64,000 nt of DNA from Odiellus spinosus (lineage: Eukaryota > Arthropoda > Arachnida > Opiliones > Phalangiidae). The stretch lies in NCBI GenBank assembly GCA_963920705.1, contig OY987225.1, forward strand, positions 6,546,675-6,610,674, given 5' to 3'. A program made the translations under genes and the position numbers. A model generated the notes under the pieces. The model made no database searches, had not been told where the DNA came from, and saw nothing but the letters and a program-made list of their open reading frames with translations. This document shows, piece after piece, positions 8,774 to 18,570 of this stretch; the first letter of the stretch is position 1; each line of letters begins with the position of its first letter.

Positions 8774-9631
8774 TTAACGGCGATGGGCCAATAAAATGTC
8801 AACCTCCAAAGTCGATAAACCCCGAAATATACGTAAGGGGCTTTTTTTTAATGATCTTTTCTTTCTTTGTTCCAAGACTTCATATATAAAGTTCATTGAT
8901 TCTTCTTCCGTATACGAGACAAAGCCTGATAAATGCGAGCAATCGGGAACTTGTAGAGTTAAGAGATTAAAAATGCAAGAAATGTATCCCTTAATGAATC
9001 TCGTAAAAATCATATAGTCGTAGGAAAACTTGAAACTCTGGGACATAAAATCTACTTCGAGATCACTTACATCGAGATTTTCACGCTTACTTTCTTTGTC
9101 GAGGACATACCACCACCCGTCACCTAGATAACTACTATATTCTTCATTAAAGTTATATTCATTTTTTAGAGATTGGTATTTTTCTGTAAGTTGCTTATTG
9201 AGACTATGCAGAACGTATTCCACCAGTTTCTCATCCTCAAAATAGTGACCGTTAATATAACTCGGAAACCCTTCGACTTTCCAATGTTTGAGAGATAAGG
9301 TATTTAAACGACTCATTTCGTCGTGCGGGCTTGGAAAAAATCGCCAAAAGTCATATTCCTCCATCCAGGGGTGATTGATGGTAATGGATTTGAAGCATTT
9401 AACTTTCCATATATAGAACCCATTATAATAGTACCTTCTTGTAATATTATCAGGGTACCTTTCAATCCATTCCAAATTTTCCAACAAAGTTAAGTACTTG
9501 CAAAAATTATAATGTTTTTTGTAAATGGCTTTGACGAGGTTTTTGTTGTATTTTAACATGAAGAATAAACGTGATTGGCCATAAATTAAGACCGAATTCA
9601 GCGCCGTTATAACCAAACTGGGTGGGTTCAT
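8774..9631 (-). CDS. Unrecognised 285-residue protein
   Basis: An intact frame with a real ATG at 9631. It is aromatic-rich (many Trp and Tyr), has a hydrophobic start and no signal, zinc or nucleotide motif that I can see. It lies directly upstream of the polymerase on the same strand, with 38 bases between its stop and the polymerase ATG, so it is probably part of the same early transcription unit. I do not recognise the family. Confidence 0.65.
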   Translation of the reverse strand: MNPPSLVITALNSVLIYGQSRLFFMLKYNKNLVKAIYKKHYNFCKYLTLLENLEWIERYPDNITRRYYYNGFYIWKVKCFKSITINHPWMEEYDFWRFFPSPHDEMSRLNTLSLKHWKVEGFPSYINGHYFEDEKLVEYVLHSLNKQLTEKYQSLKNEYNFNEEYSSYLGDGWWYVLDKESKRENLDVSDLEVDFMSQSFKFSYDYMIFTRFIKGYISCIFNLLTLQVPDCSHLSGFVSYTEEESMNFIYEVLEQRKKRSLKKSPLRIFRGLSTLEVDILLAHRR

Positions 9632-9705
9632 ATTTAACTTTTAAGAGCAAGGCCGTAATTCGATTCGATGTCATAAACCGGGTTAGAAATTGAAAAGTCA
9701 TTGAC

Positions 9706-10143
9706 TTACTTTTTAACCCTTTTGTTCGCTGGACTGATGGACTTATTCGGATTTTGCCTCATATCTTTAGCAATTTGGGTGACAATAGAGTTTATCAGTT
9801 TACACTCCTTGCTGTTCTCTTGGGCAAAGAAACGTAGTCTTCGACCATCGGCCATCCAAATTTCATTGGCTGGTAAATTCTTAATCTTGTTGTAGTCGTA
9901 AATTTGGATATCAATGTAGTAATCTCCGACTTGAGCGGGTAAACTTATAGAGTAAGAAGCCGAGTCTTCTTTAACGTCGTATTTTGGAACTAGGCCCCCT
10001 TGATTTTGAATAGTACTTCCTTCTTTAACTGTATTAATATGCGAGATTAATTCCTCTTTCCAATCCAAATTATCTGAGAGATCAGGTAAAGAATCAAAGA
10101 AGTCGGTTACCTTGCGTTTATTCGATGATGAATTATCAGCCAT
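9706..10143 (-). CDS. Small charged protein with a YIDIQIY motif
   Basis: 145 residues, ATG at 10143. It begins with an acidic stretch (SLPDLSDNLDW). A predicted beta-rich middle (SYSISLPAQVGDYYIDIQIY) follows, and it ends in a basic nuclear-localisation-like tail (ANKRVKK). A decayed relative lies at 16725-17030, and the frames at 17880-18539 and 47394-47845 share a SL...YIDI.I block, so this is a small multicopy family. The gene is driven from the bidirectional promoter at 10144-10673. Function unknown. Confidence 0.65.
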   Translation of the reverse strand: MADNSSSNKRKVTDFFDSLPDLSDNLDWKEELISHINTVKEGSTIQNQGGLVPKYDVKEDSASYSISLPAQVGDYYIDIQIYDYNKIKNLPANEIWMADGRRLRFFAQENSKECKLINSIVTQIAKDMRQNPNKSISPANKRVKK

Positions 10144-10673
10144 GAGTTACAGGATCACTTTAAGGTTGTGAAGACTTGAAGAGATGAGAGCTGGAAACGT
10201 TTGTGAGGTTTGCCTGAATTTCTCGTCTTTATATACTCATCTGGGTGTGGTTTTGAAAATCCCAGAGATGGGCGAAGTTCACGATATTCCGATTAAAATA
10301 TGTTAATTTGGGCGAAGTTAGAATATAAGTAACTAGTTAGGTAATTAACTTTTCTAATTTTTTGATTGGTCCATCAAATTTTATAAGTCTTGAAAAACTA
10401 GTTGGCACGTGTAAAATTAGTTTTTGATTGGTTAATTCATAAAAGATAGGATTTAGCTTTGATACAGGCAAAGTGCACGTGTAATCTAACTTCTGATTGG
10501 TTATTTCAATGTTAGACACTTTTGCTCCACGAGGTAAACTCCTTCAGTTTTAACCCTGAAAATGAGTATAAAAGGCTTTCGTAATCATTGGAAAGATATC
10601 CAAAGTTTGATTAAACTTACAAATCAAAGTTTTCTTTTTTTCACCGTCACTCAAAACAACAACAAGAAGTACC
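10144..10673. promoter_or_regulatory. Bidirectional TATA promoter with repeated CCAAT and E-box motifs
   Basis: On the - strand TATATAAA (10228-10235) lies about 85 bases upstream of the ATG at 10143. On the + strand TATAAAAG (10567-10574) lies about 100 bases upstream of the ATG at 10674. Between them three imperfect repeats each carry TGATTGGT, a CCAAT box on the other strand (10363, 10425 and 10494), and two carry CACGTG. The arrangement suggests divergent early transcription. Confidence 0.65.
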
Positions 10674-12424
10674 ATGTCTTTTTCTGCTGGTAAGTTTCAG
10701 TTTTTGCATTATGAAAATATTCTACGGTTATAGTTTTATGATCCCTTTAAAGCTGTCTATAACATTAAGAATATAACTCTAGGTCTAACCTTATCCGAAC
10801 CAATGTTGTATTAGTACGTCAACCAAGAGTGTTATAGTTATTTAAAAGCAGATCTATAAATGATAGAAATTTAAATTACATGAAATAAAAGTCATAATGA
10901 GTGAGAAAAATATTTTTATTGTAGTATTATCAAGAGTATATAATGTACAGATCTTAAATGGATCAACATAAGTTTATTTACTAGTCTAGGATAGAGAAAG
11001 ACCATAGAGAAAGACCATAGACAAAGGCCATTAGTTTATTTTAGTATAGGTACAATACAAGTGAGAGAAAAGAATATTTTACTATACTAGGATAGACAGA
11101 AATCCATTTCTAGTGTATACAGAAGTATATTTTATTAGACTATAGTATCAATTTACTAAGATTGTGATTTCTCTGAAGTTTAACCACGCATGAATATATG
11201 CGCCCAACAGCAGCGGCGCTAAATGATGAAGGTGTTATGAGGTACAAGGCTTGTCTTTGTTTTGTTCCAATTCCTGACATGCGTGTTTTATCGCGGCCGG
11301 AGATGAGGATAGAGTCTGGGAGGTGTCGATTTATTTAAACTACGAGTCACGGAAAAAAAAGCAGCATGCATGCTAAAAAGATATAAAGGGATAGATGGGT
11401 AATAAGTTATTTTAGAAACGTGAAAGCTAACATTAATGGTTAGTTAATTTAAAAAAAAAGAATAAGCTAGAAAAAGTTGGTGAATTTAAAATAAAGTTAA
11501 AAGCTAGAAAGGTTTAGTTAATTGGTAAAGCTAACAGCTAGAAAGGGTTAGTTATAATGGATAGTTATCGGGGATATAAATTTAGAGGTACCAAGGAAAA
11601 TGGAAAGTAATCGCGAGATTATAGTCGCTATCGTTATCCAGAACATTTAAATTGATAAAAATAGGCTCGCCGGGAGACTGGATAACCATAGCGACAAGAA
11701 GTTCGTGAAAGCGGCATTCGGGATTCATGCAATAGTAAACTAAATAGGGAAAGGTCCGGATAAGGATCTCGTAGTTTAATTCGACCGATTGACAGAAAGA
11801 GCAGGTGGGATTTTCAGGAAATCTGCAAAGAAACAAATTTTAATGTTAATTTTTCTAATTTTAGATTCAATGGAAAAATCTTTGGTTGTGGACATTATGT
11901 ATCTGCGCGGAAAACCGATGTTTAACTCTCATCGTAGTAAGTTGGAACCGGAATATGTAGTTAAAGAAATGAGCGTGGTTAAATTCGAACCAGTTGGTTA
12001 TGCAAAATACCAACCAAAACCCCTTCTTCTAGCAACGTATAGGCCGCCCTATGCGGCAACCGAGATACCTTCTAAGGTTAGAGCTAGTAACAATTATGCT
12101 ATACATAACATGTTAGGTATCGGTTGGAGCAGGGGTATGACGGGTTATGAGCGTCTGTACGCTCATTGCAACGATGTTCAGTTTCAAAACTATAATCGAA
12201 TTTACGTGAAAGGTCACGATAAAAAAATCATTGTTTGTCAGTTATTTCAAAAGGAAACTTTTGATTTAAACGCTTGGGACTGCCCAAAACTGGAATTTGC
12301 CTTAAACCCATGTTCCATGCATAGAATAGGGAAAGCTAAATGTACACGGGGTTCTTCGCTACATTACGCGGATTATATCCTGTCAAACCCCGTCATAACA
12401 GCCTATAAGACCCCAAAACCTTAA
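10674..12424 (+). CDS. Spliced gene A: leader exon plus 11865-12424
   Basis: Exon 1 (10674-10689) encodes MSFSA plus one base and is followed by GTAAGT. An acceptor (TTTTAG) at 11864 opens a frame running to 12424, and the phases match (one base plus two). An AATAAA at 12431 ends the unit. The exon-2 product has about 187 residues, is basic, with several Tyr-Pro rich stretches and scattered Cys, and has no motif I recognise. It also has its own in-frame ATG at 11870, so splicing may not be essential. The whole second exon lies inside the intron of the antisense gene at 11582-12739. Confidence 0.55.
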
Positions 12425-13798
12425 AAACATAATAAATACCTGATATTATCAAGAGGGTTTTGTTCCTCATCTTCATAATCACCTTCCCTTTCTTCTAAAT
12501 CCTCCCTTTCGAGGGGTATCGTGTCATCCGAGTCGTACCCCTCTTCCGCGGCGGCTGCCAGTCTAAAAAACAAATAGAAAAAATGTAACAGTTTCCCTTT
12601 AAAATTAGTTTATGTAAATATTTACGCGGCGTTTTCGGCCTGCATTTCAGCCTCTATTTCTTCTTCCATCTCTTGCTCTAGAAGAGCGTGCTCATGCGCC
12701 GCTAGGACGCCCTCGGGCCAGTCCTGCTCGTATCCCCAACTGCGTTATATAGTTAATTTAATTTGGATAAAAACCTATGAGTATTTTGTAGAAATTAACC
12801 GGCTTTATATACTAGATTAACTCAAGGTTATTTTATATTATCTAGTTATATAGTTATATTCGAGTTTTTTCTTAAGAAATTCATTTTTTAATGTATGAAC
12901 ACGTGCATATTAACTATATTAAACATTTCTTAACTTAGTTTAATTATCATATAAGAAACTCTTTACTTAATGCCTTGAATACTTTTATAGTAAAATAACT
13001 TGAATATATTTATGCCCTAGAGGATCTTATATTTTCAATATGATCCACGCCCTTGTAAAAAAGTAATTAACTTTTAAGGGCAATATATATTTTTTATATA
13101 AGCCCGAGTTTTGAAACGTTCTTTAAATATTTTAAGTATAGTTAGATTACATGTTAAATAACTATATTAAACATTTCCCAACTTGGTTTAATTATCATAT
13201 CAGAAACTCTTTACTTAATGCCTTGAATACTTTTATTGTAAAATAAGGTGAATATATTTATGCCCTAGAGGATCTAATATTTTCAATATGATACACGTCC
13301 TTGTAAAAAGTAATTAAGTTTTTAGGGTAATATATACTTTTTATATAAGTCCGAGTTTTGAAACGCTCTTTAAATATTTTAAGTATAGTTAGATTACATG
13401 TTAAATAGAACGAAAAACCCTGACATATACATATTGATTTTGTTATAGATTTTCATCTGAGACGCAATTACCGCGGGAAAAAAATCGTAAAAAGGAATGA
13501 AGTGGTGCTGTGTCCTTCGTGCGATCAAGTAACCCTGTGTTTAAGCGTGAATGAAGGAATTGTGCATTATTGTTTGACCCCTACGTGTTATATCTTCAAA
13601 GAGGCAGTTTATTTACAAAAAGAAAATATCCTTTTGACGCAAATGTCATATCCACCATTAGAGTATTTGCCGGTAAATGACATATGCGTCAATTGTAAGG
13701 TTTTTTGTCCCTCGGAACTGAGGTATAGAAAGCCTTGTGCCGTTTTTGAAAGGGAGAATAAAGTGAATTATCACTGCTGCCGCTATCCCAAAGATTAG
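10674..13798 (+). CDS. Spliced gene B: same leader exon plus 13449-13798
   Basis: An acceptor (TTATAG) at 13448 opens a frame from 13449 to the stop at 13798 with no usable ATG of its own near the start. The same leader exon (10674-10689) fits its phase exactly. The exon encodes about 116 residues with Cys pairs (CPSCDQ, CLTPTC, CVNCKVFC, CC near the end), suggesting a zinc-binding protein. The first Cys block resembles that in the antisense gene exon at 11582-11822. Alternative use of one leader would give genes A and B from one promoter. Splicing is inferred from sites and phase only. Confidence 0.45.
10690..11581 (+). other. Intron with purine-rich tract
   Basis: No frame of interest on either strand. 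From about 11390 to 11575 the + strand is rich in AAAGCTAGAAAGG and GTTAGTTA-like repeats. This is the reverse complement in character of the pyrimidine tract at 13799-14036, so both Cys-rich paralogous exons are followed downstream by a similar tract. Confidence 0.4.
11582..12739 (-). CDS. Spliced acidic and Cys-rich protein, 5' end not found
   Basis: Three exons can be read on the - strand: 12739-12626 (Trp/Glu-rich, ending before GTAAAT), 12562-12440 (very acidic, EEGYDSDDTIPLERED) and 11822-11582 (Cys-rich). All junctions have AG/GT sites and the phases agree throughout. The last exon carries C-x2-C then C-x4-C (CSFCQS ... YYCMNPEC), probably a zinc ribbon, and resembles gene B. An acidic region plus zinc ribbon would suit a transcription regulator, which is inference. 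The 617-base intron 12439-11823 contains gene A on the opposite strand. The first exon is probably upstream of 12741 but I could not fix it. Confidence 0.5.
12912..13407. repeat. Two tandem copies of a 248-bp AT-rich unit
   Basis: The block beginning AACTATATTAAACATTTC at 12912 starts again at 13160, and both copies end near ACATGTTAAATA. Differences are scattered substitutions and small indels. The array lies between the antisense gene and gene B, where a promoter for the former might be expected. No coding potential seen. Confidence 0.85.
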
Positions 13799-14036
13799 TC
13801 TTAGGATAATCCCTTTCCTTCTTTCTATTATTTTAATTTGGCTATCAGTCTCTAACGTTATCCTTTCCTTTCCGCTCTTATTTTAATTTGTTAATCCTCA
13901 CTAACATTAACCTTTCCTTCCTCACTTCCTTTGACCTTTCCATCAGCCTGTTCTTTCTTTGCTTTAACTTATTAATCCTTTTTAACCTTTCATCCCTTTC
14001 CGAATCCCATATCTAACCTTAATATCTCTTTCACAA
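13799..14036 (+). other. Pyrimidine-rich spacer
   Basis: About 240 bases dominated by C and T with repeated CCTTTCC and TTAATTTG-like motifs, directly upstream of the next gene. No TATA box. It could be a splice-acceptor-like tract or an unusual promoter; nothing more can be supported. Confidence 0.4.
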
Positions 14037-14801
14037 ATGGCAGGGGATAAATTTACTTCCTTTTCTTGGACGTATAACTGTGGGGATATAGAATATGTTA
14101 AAGACAATCAAAAATTTAAAGTGCCGCGGTTAGGTACGCTGTGTCTCATTGAGATTGAACATAACCGTGAACAGTATGGTGAGAGATTCCAACATTTAAT
14201 AGAAAAAATTGTGTCTATTGAAATGTTAAAAAACTTATGTTTAGACGAAATTATAGTTGAACTATCTGTTTCAGTTAGTCTAGCTTTTCACGTGGTTTAT
14301 CGGATTTATTCGCGGGATTCCGGTCAACGCGTTATATCAAGAAACTGTGAAAAAGGAAGAATTCATAAATATAATCCCAGGGAAGAATGTCAACATGTTC
14401 AAGAAGCTGCCATTGTTTTGGGATATGTTTGTCACGATGTCAAGGCCGCTGAAGCTGTTTTGCATACAGCGTTAATTAAAATATTATATCAATTTCATTC
14501 TACAATAACACTCAAGAATGTGCAAACGATAAATGCCAGCCCTGGTTCTGGCTTTCATAAAAACGCCATCAAATTAATAGAGTTAAAACGGACTTCTGCC
14601 CTTTTGAAAATATACGGATGTCAATATAAGGATAAAGACAGGTTTTTTTCGTGTATGATTAAACCTTTTAATTACGACCCTAGGGAGAAAATTTTTTCTA
14701 ATGACTTAATTGAAGATAAAAGTCTAGATAAAATTTACTTTGATAAATGCCAAGCAGAAGAGGCTGTCAATGATGAAATGTGGTGTGTTTTAAATTATTA
14801 A
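14037..14801 (+). CDS. Unrecognised 254-residue protein
   Basis: An intact frame with a clear ATG (MAGDKFTSFSW). The composition is that of a folded cytosolic or nuclear protein, with about nine Cys spread along the chain, no membrane segment and no familiar motif. The stop codon overlaps an AATAAA (14800-14805). It converges with the membrane-protein gene at 14831. Probably an accessory gene of the integrated virus. Confidence 0.65.
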   Translation: MAGDKFTSFSWTYNCGDIEYVKDNQKFKVPRLGTLCLIEIEHNREQYGERFQHLIEKIVSIEMLKNLCLDEIIVELSVSVSLAFHVVYRIYSRDSGQRVISRNCEKGRIHKYNPREECQHVQEAAIVLGYVCHDVKAAEAVLHTALIKILYQFHSTITLKNVQTINASPGSGFHKNAIKLIELKRTSALLKIYGCQYKDKDRFFSCMIKPFNYDPREKIFSNDLIEDKSLDKIYFDKCQAEEAVNDEMWCVLNY

Positions 14802-14835
14802 TAAAATACAATTATGTTAAACAAAACAATTTATT
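14800..14835. terminator. Convergent poly(A) signals overlapping both stop codons
   Basis: AATAAA on the + strand begins inside the stop of the 254-residue gene. TTTATT at 14830-14835 is the - strand signal and overlaps the stop of the membrane-protein gene. This repeats the arrangement at 2078-2095. Confidence 0.65.
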
Positions 14836-15196
14836 GCTTTTCATTTAATTTTCCATATTTCTTGAGGCATGAAAAATAATAAAACCGACTTTCTCTATAA
14901 AAATACTCTGAGATTTTTACAGGAACTAAAAACAATGTTTTTAAAGCTTCGTATCCGTAAAACAAAATCCAAAATAAAGGTGAACATGTTACCAAGAGAC
15001 AATGTGGATCGTTTGTTAATAAAGAAACACAAAAAGCAATTGGTATTGATATGGGTAACAAAAATATAAGGACTAGAGCGACGAACCAATTTGGTGGAAT
15101 TTGAAGAAGCAGTACAATGAAAATCCCAGTTAACAATAACCAATAGTCGATCCAGATATCGAGAGTAAAAGTTAAAAACGAGTCAAGATCCAACAT
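14831..15196 (-). CDS. Small multi-pass membrane protein
   Basis: 121 residues from the ATG at 15196. At least three strongly hydrophobic segments are visible: WLLLTGIFIVLLLQI, WFVALVLIFLLPISIPIAFCV and LFWILFYGYEALKTLFLV. The C-terminus is short, basic and aromatic. It resembles the product of 2094-2477 in size and type but not obviously in sequence. Its upstream side faces the CRE/octamer/GC-box cluster, which may be its promoter. Family unknown. Confidence 0.6.
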   Translation of the reverse strand: MLDLDSFLTFTLDIWIDYWLLLTGIFIVLLLQIPPNWFVALVLIFLLPISIPIAFCVSLLTNDPHCLLVTCSPLFWILFYGYEALKTLFLVPVKISEYFYRESRFYYFSCLKKYGKLNEKQ

Positions 15197-15239
15197 CTTC
15201 AAAGTTTGGGTTTCCGACTTTAAATGACGTTTAACTGAA

Positions 15240-15720
15240 GGGTGTTTTGTTTGATATCTTTAAAGTCACGTGTTGTTTTAAAAATGACGTCGGAATGACG
15301 TTGATATGAGCTTAGAGTTATACCGATATAGCGTTAAAAACTTTTGGCCAATTTTGGAAAAATAAAGGAGCAGGGACGGAAAAATGAAAATTTGTGTCAG
15401 TCCTCCTTGAAAATGGGTTTTTTGACCGGGGGTTAGGCCGGGTCAGGCTGGCGGGGTTAATTAGGCCAATTTGTTGATTTATGAGGTCATTTGTTGATGG
15501 ATGAGCTGTTGATTGACGGGGGCGGGGTTAATTTGTGTACTGGGGGGGTGGGGCTAATTAGGCAAATTTGTTGATGGATGACGTCATTTGTTGACGGATG
15601 CGTTGTTTGTTGATTTTGGGGGCGGGGCTAATTATGCAAATTTGTTTATTTTGGGGGCGTGGCTTATGCAAATTTGTTTACTTGATGACGTCATTTGTTT
15701 ATTTTAATCTTGTTGTACAG
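15240..15720. promoter_or_regulatory. Cluster of CRE, octamer and GC-box motifs in imperfect repeats
   Basis: Two perfect TGACGTCA sites (15579-15586 and 15686-15693) and partial ones near 15285 are interleaved with two ATGCAAAT octamers (15634-15641 and 15666-15673). There are also four GC-box-like blocks of the form GGGGGCGGGGCTAATTA between about 15517 and 15665. Repeated ATTTGTTGAT links them in units of roughly 100 bases. The density is unlike the AT-rich surroundings. Such motif sets occur in promoters and replication origins of nuclear DNA viruses; which role applies here is unknown. Confidence 0.6.
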
Positions 15721-16724
15721 GAATAAACTACTAATAAACTACTACAAAACTGCCACTGATCACAAACCTAATTATATATAACTCGATAGTAGAAGAGTCT
15801 GAGAGGAACTGCCTCTGTCAGAGAAACGAAATTATATTTTCTCTTCTTTTTAGGAAGGAGGGGAAGTGCAAGGGGGCGCCACAAGTTCTACTAAGCCCGA
15901 AAAGTTTTGGCGGGTTTTTCGAACTGTTGGCACCCCGTTGCATTAGTATTAGACTTAAAATGCTTTTATAGTAATCAAGTCAAGGTTACTTGATCAAAAA
16001 TAAATCTTCATACCCACGAGTTCTCCCTCAACTCTAAGTCTATGCTCGATGAATCCGTCATCTAAATCGATTTTACCCGTAACTTATATTAACATAGAAG
16101 ACGTTTTGAATTTTTTAACATGAACCAATGGATCTGATCTTTTGGAGGTCACTTAAATATAATTATCTTATTTTCCCGTCATAATTTTCTCACGAAAAAC
16201 TAAACGTTATTAACCTCGAAGATTTTAATGCCTGTCGCGCATAATTTATTATTTTACATTTTTCAAAAATGCTTAAAAACCAATTCGATTACATATACAA
16301 GTACAACAAAACAAACATTTTTTCAAATCATATTGTCGCGTGCTTCTGTTGCGAGACAAGCTGTGATGTTACTATTAATCCAAGTGAAAACGTGATGATA
16401 TATTTCATACTTTAAACTTTAACTATTACATATATAGTTTGTCACCATTAATGAAACTTACTGTTGAAGAAAACAAAGACTATAAGTAATATAGGTCTAT
16501 ATCTATACTATAATAATATTTCCTTGGCATATGTCCAGCCCCTGTCTTAGATATCCAGTTCAATTTATCTAATACGTTTATGATATTACAATAATAGAAA
16601 TGGGCTGTGAAAAAATCTTTTTAAAATGCTTACGTTTATACCGGTATCGAATAAACGTTTTGTTTGTTCATTTTTAATTATAGCGTTTGTAGCTATAATC
16701 GATAAAGGAGGAGGATTCATTACT
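15721..16724. other. No gene seen; decayed viral-like sequence
   Basis: No frame of note. Positions 16428-16482 recur in diverged form at 47233-47285, so at least this part belongs to the block that was duplicated to the 47-kb locus. The rest is AT-rich and unassigned. Confidence 0.4.
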
Positions 16725-17030
16725 TAACTTTTTTAGGACGTTTAGTAGGTGGTGTAACAATTTTTTCGCCACTTTCGCCAATGTTTTACGAATTGTCCAT
16801 CAATATCCTCTTCCTATGAACTTGATTCTTTTTCCATTATCGGTCCAGATATCGCTTAAGAAATGATCGTTAATATCTTTCCATTCGTATATTTGAATAT
16901 CGATATAATAATCGCCTTACTGAGGTGGGAGAGAAATTGAATATATTTCTGACGTTTTCTTTAAATCGTATTTGGGTACTCGCTTTTTATAATTAATGAT
17001 TTTAGCCTTGGATTTATTTATCATCACACA
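16725..17030 (-). pseudogene. Decayed paralogue of the YIDIQIY protein (9706-10143)
   Basis: The - strand reads VPKYDLKK, SISLPPQ, a stop, then GDYYIDIQIYEWKDI, and ends near a basic KRPKK tail. This matches the order and wording of the 145-residue protein at 9706-10143. At least two in-frame stops are present and the N-terminal acidic part is not recognisable. A TATA box for the opposite strand lies just beyond, so the promoter module was duplicated with it. Confidence 0.65.
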
Positions 17031-17219
17031 CGGGTTGCCCACGTGAAAATTTAGTATAAATACAGCAATCCTTTCCATTGGAAAGCGCCACAAGTTTTCT
17101 TGTAGTCTGAACCAGCAGTCTTCTAACTTTCTTGTTAAAGAACAGTCTGCACTCTCTCTGGTTAAATACCAGTCTCCGCTTTCTCAGCAAATACCAGTGG
17201 ACTAGCGCGGTATTGCGTA
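17031..17219 (+). promoter_or_regulatory. Likely relic of the divergent promoter
   Basis: TATAAATA at 17055-17062 is followed by a C/T-rich leader with CATTGGAAAG, resembling the sequence after the TATA box at 10567. Its position beside a YIDIQIY paralogue matches the 10-kb locus. Confidence 0.4.
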
Positions 17220-17575
17220 TTAGAGGAGCGCGTAAAAAAATTAATCCATTAAAATATAAAAAAAATATTCTAAAGGACTAGAAAAAACGGCTGAACTTTC
17301 CGCTTTGTTTGATGCCCCTATAATAAACTTAGAACCACTCGGATGTGAAAAGTTTAAAGCATCCGAAAAATGTTGTTCAATGCGTAAACTATATCCATCT
17401 AAATGCGCGTGAGATAGTGTAAAATGTTACGGGAATATTTGGTCAAAAATCCAGACTTATAGTCAATTACTGCCTCGGACTTAGAAGACAGTGAAAATGA
17501 ATTGATTTGTGTTAACTATAGTGACTATTCAGACGAGGAAAATGATGAATTTTTTTTATTTTAATTTCCATATAA
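17220..17575 (+). pseudogene. Remnant of a small Cys-containing acidic protein
   Basis: One frame reads a stretch with ELSALFDAPIINLEPLGCEK and SEKCCSMRKLYPSKC, then a stop. In another frame the sequence ends in a very acidic tail (SDLEDSENE, YSDYSDEENDE) and a TAA. The pieces look like one broken gene downstream of the promoter relic. Family unknown. Confidence 0.3.
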
Positions 17576-17879
17576 GTTTAAAAATGTAAAATAGTTAAAA
17601 TGTTTCAAAAGGGTTTTATAACATAATTGTAAAAGTTATAAATTTAATAAAACATTTAAATATAATTTATAGAAAAAGTATTTGTCGCTTCACAAAAGCG
17701 TGTATAAAAACCAGTAATGACATTTAAATAAGCGTAAAAACAATTATTACTACACTTAAAAGTACATAAATAAGGCACTGGAGAAACATAAATGGGATCT
17801 AGGCTTCCACAGATATTACAAGGTAGTGCATATATATTGCTATAAAAATAAACTGTTTTAGAATAAAAACGTGTAGACT
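17576..17879. other. AT-rich spacer, nothing recognised
   Basis: No frame, repeat or motif that I can support. Confidence 0.3.
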
Positions 17880-18539
17880 TTGTATTCTGACTTACAATCT
17901 ACGTTCTTCTTCACTTTGAGTTATAGAAATATAGTACTGGGGGACATCTTCAGGTATAAAAACCGTTTGAGGTTGATCAACTTGCGCTTGAGCAACCACG
18001 GGGGGTTAAACGTAGAAGTACGTATCCCGTCTATGTCTCCGTTAGCAACTGTGTTTGAATTTAGAGAAAATGAATTCGTTAAGAGAAGTCCAATACCATT
18101 GAGCAAGTATGCTCGAACAATAAGTTTGCAATATACGAATAATTACATTGATATAAGAATTACATCGGGGATCATGGAAAAGAGATTACGGCCAAGCAAC
18201 GGTTTTGATTTAGAAGCGCCCAAAAAAGGTTCGCAGTCTGATTATATAGCAGATTCAAAACCCCCGGGTGAAACGACTTTATTAAAGCCAATTATCCCCC
18301 ATATAATATCCGAGCCTGTAAAAGTTGATTCCCCTACATCTATAATTACAAAACCTTCTTCTAAAGAAACCTCGCCTTTAAAACCAATTATTCCCCCTAT
18401 CAAAAAAAGAGGATTAATCTGGTATAAAACCGCCTGTAGAAATTCCAGCGTCTGAACCTAATTTATCTCACGATAGTATACCGACTGAAAAGGTACCCGA
18501 AAATAAACCAGTAACCTACATTGAGCCCCCCTGTAAACC
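17880..18539 (+). pseudogene. Viral-like protein gene truncated by P-element insertion
   Basis: An open frame to 18455 with no good ATG. A YARTISLQ...YIDIRI block resembles the YIDIQIY family, followed by a Pro/Lys-rich tail with repeated LKPIIP motifs. After 18455 the same kind of sequence continues in another frame up to the P-element terminus at 18540, so there is a frameshift. From 18087 onward it is nearly the same as 47394-47845. The gene function is unknown. Confidence 0.5.
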
Positions 18540-18570
18540 CATAGAGGGTAGAAAGGGGAGGAGTAGAAGG

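Noticed and set aside
1..18500. Major capsid (hexon) or penton gene of the Polinton
   Set aside because: No frame of suitable size or pattern is present; the candidates are too short. They may lie left of the window.
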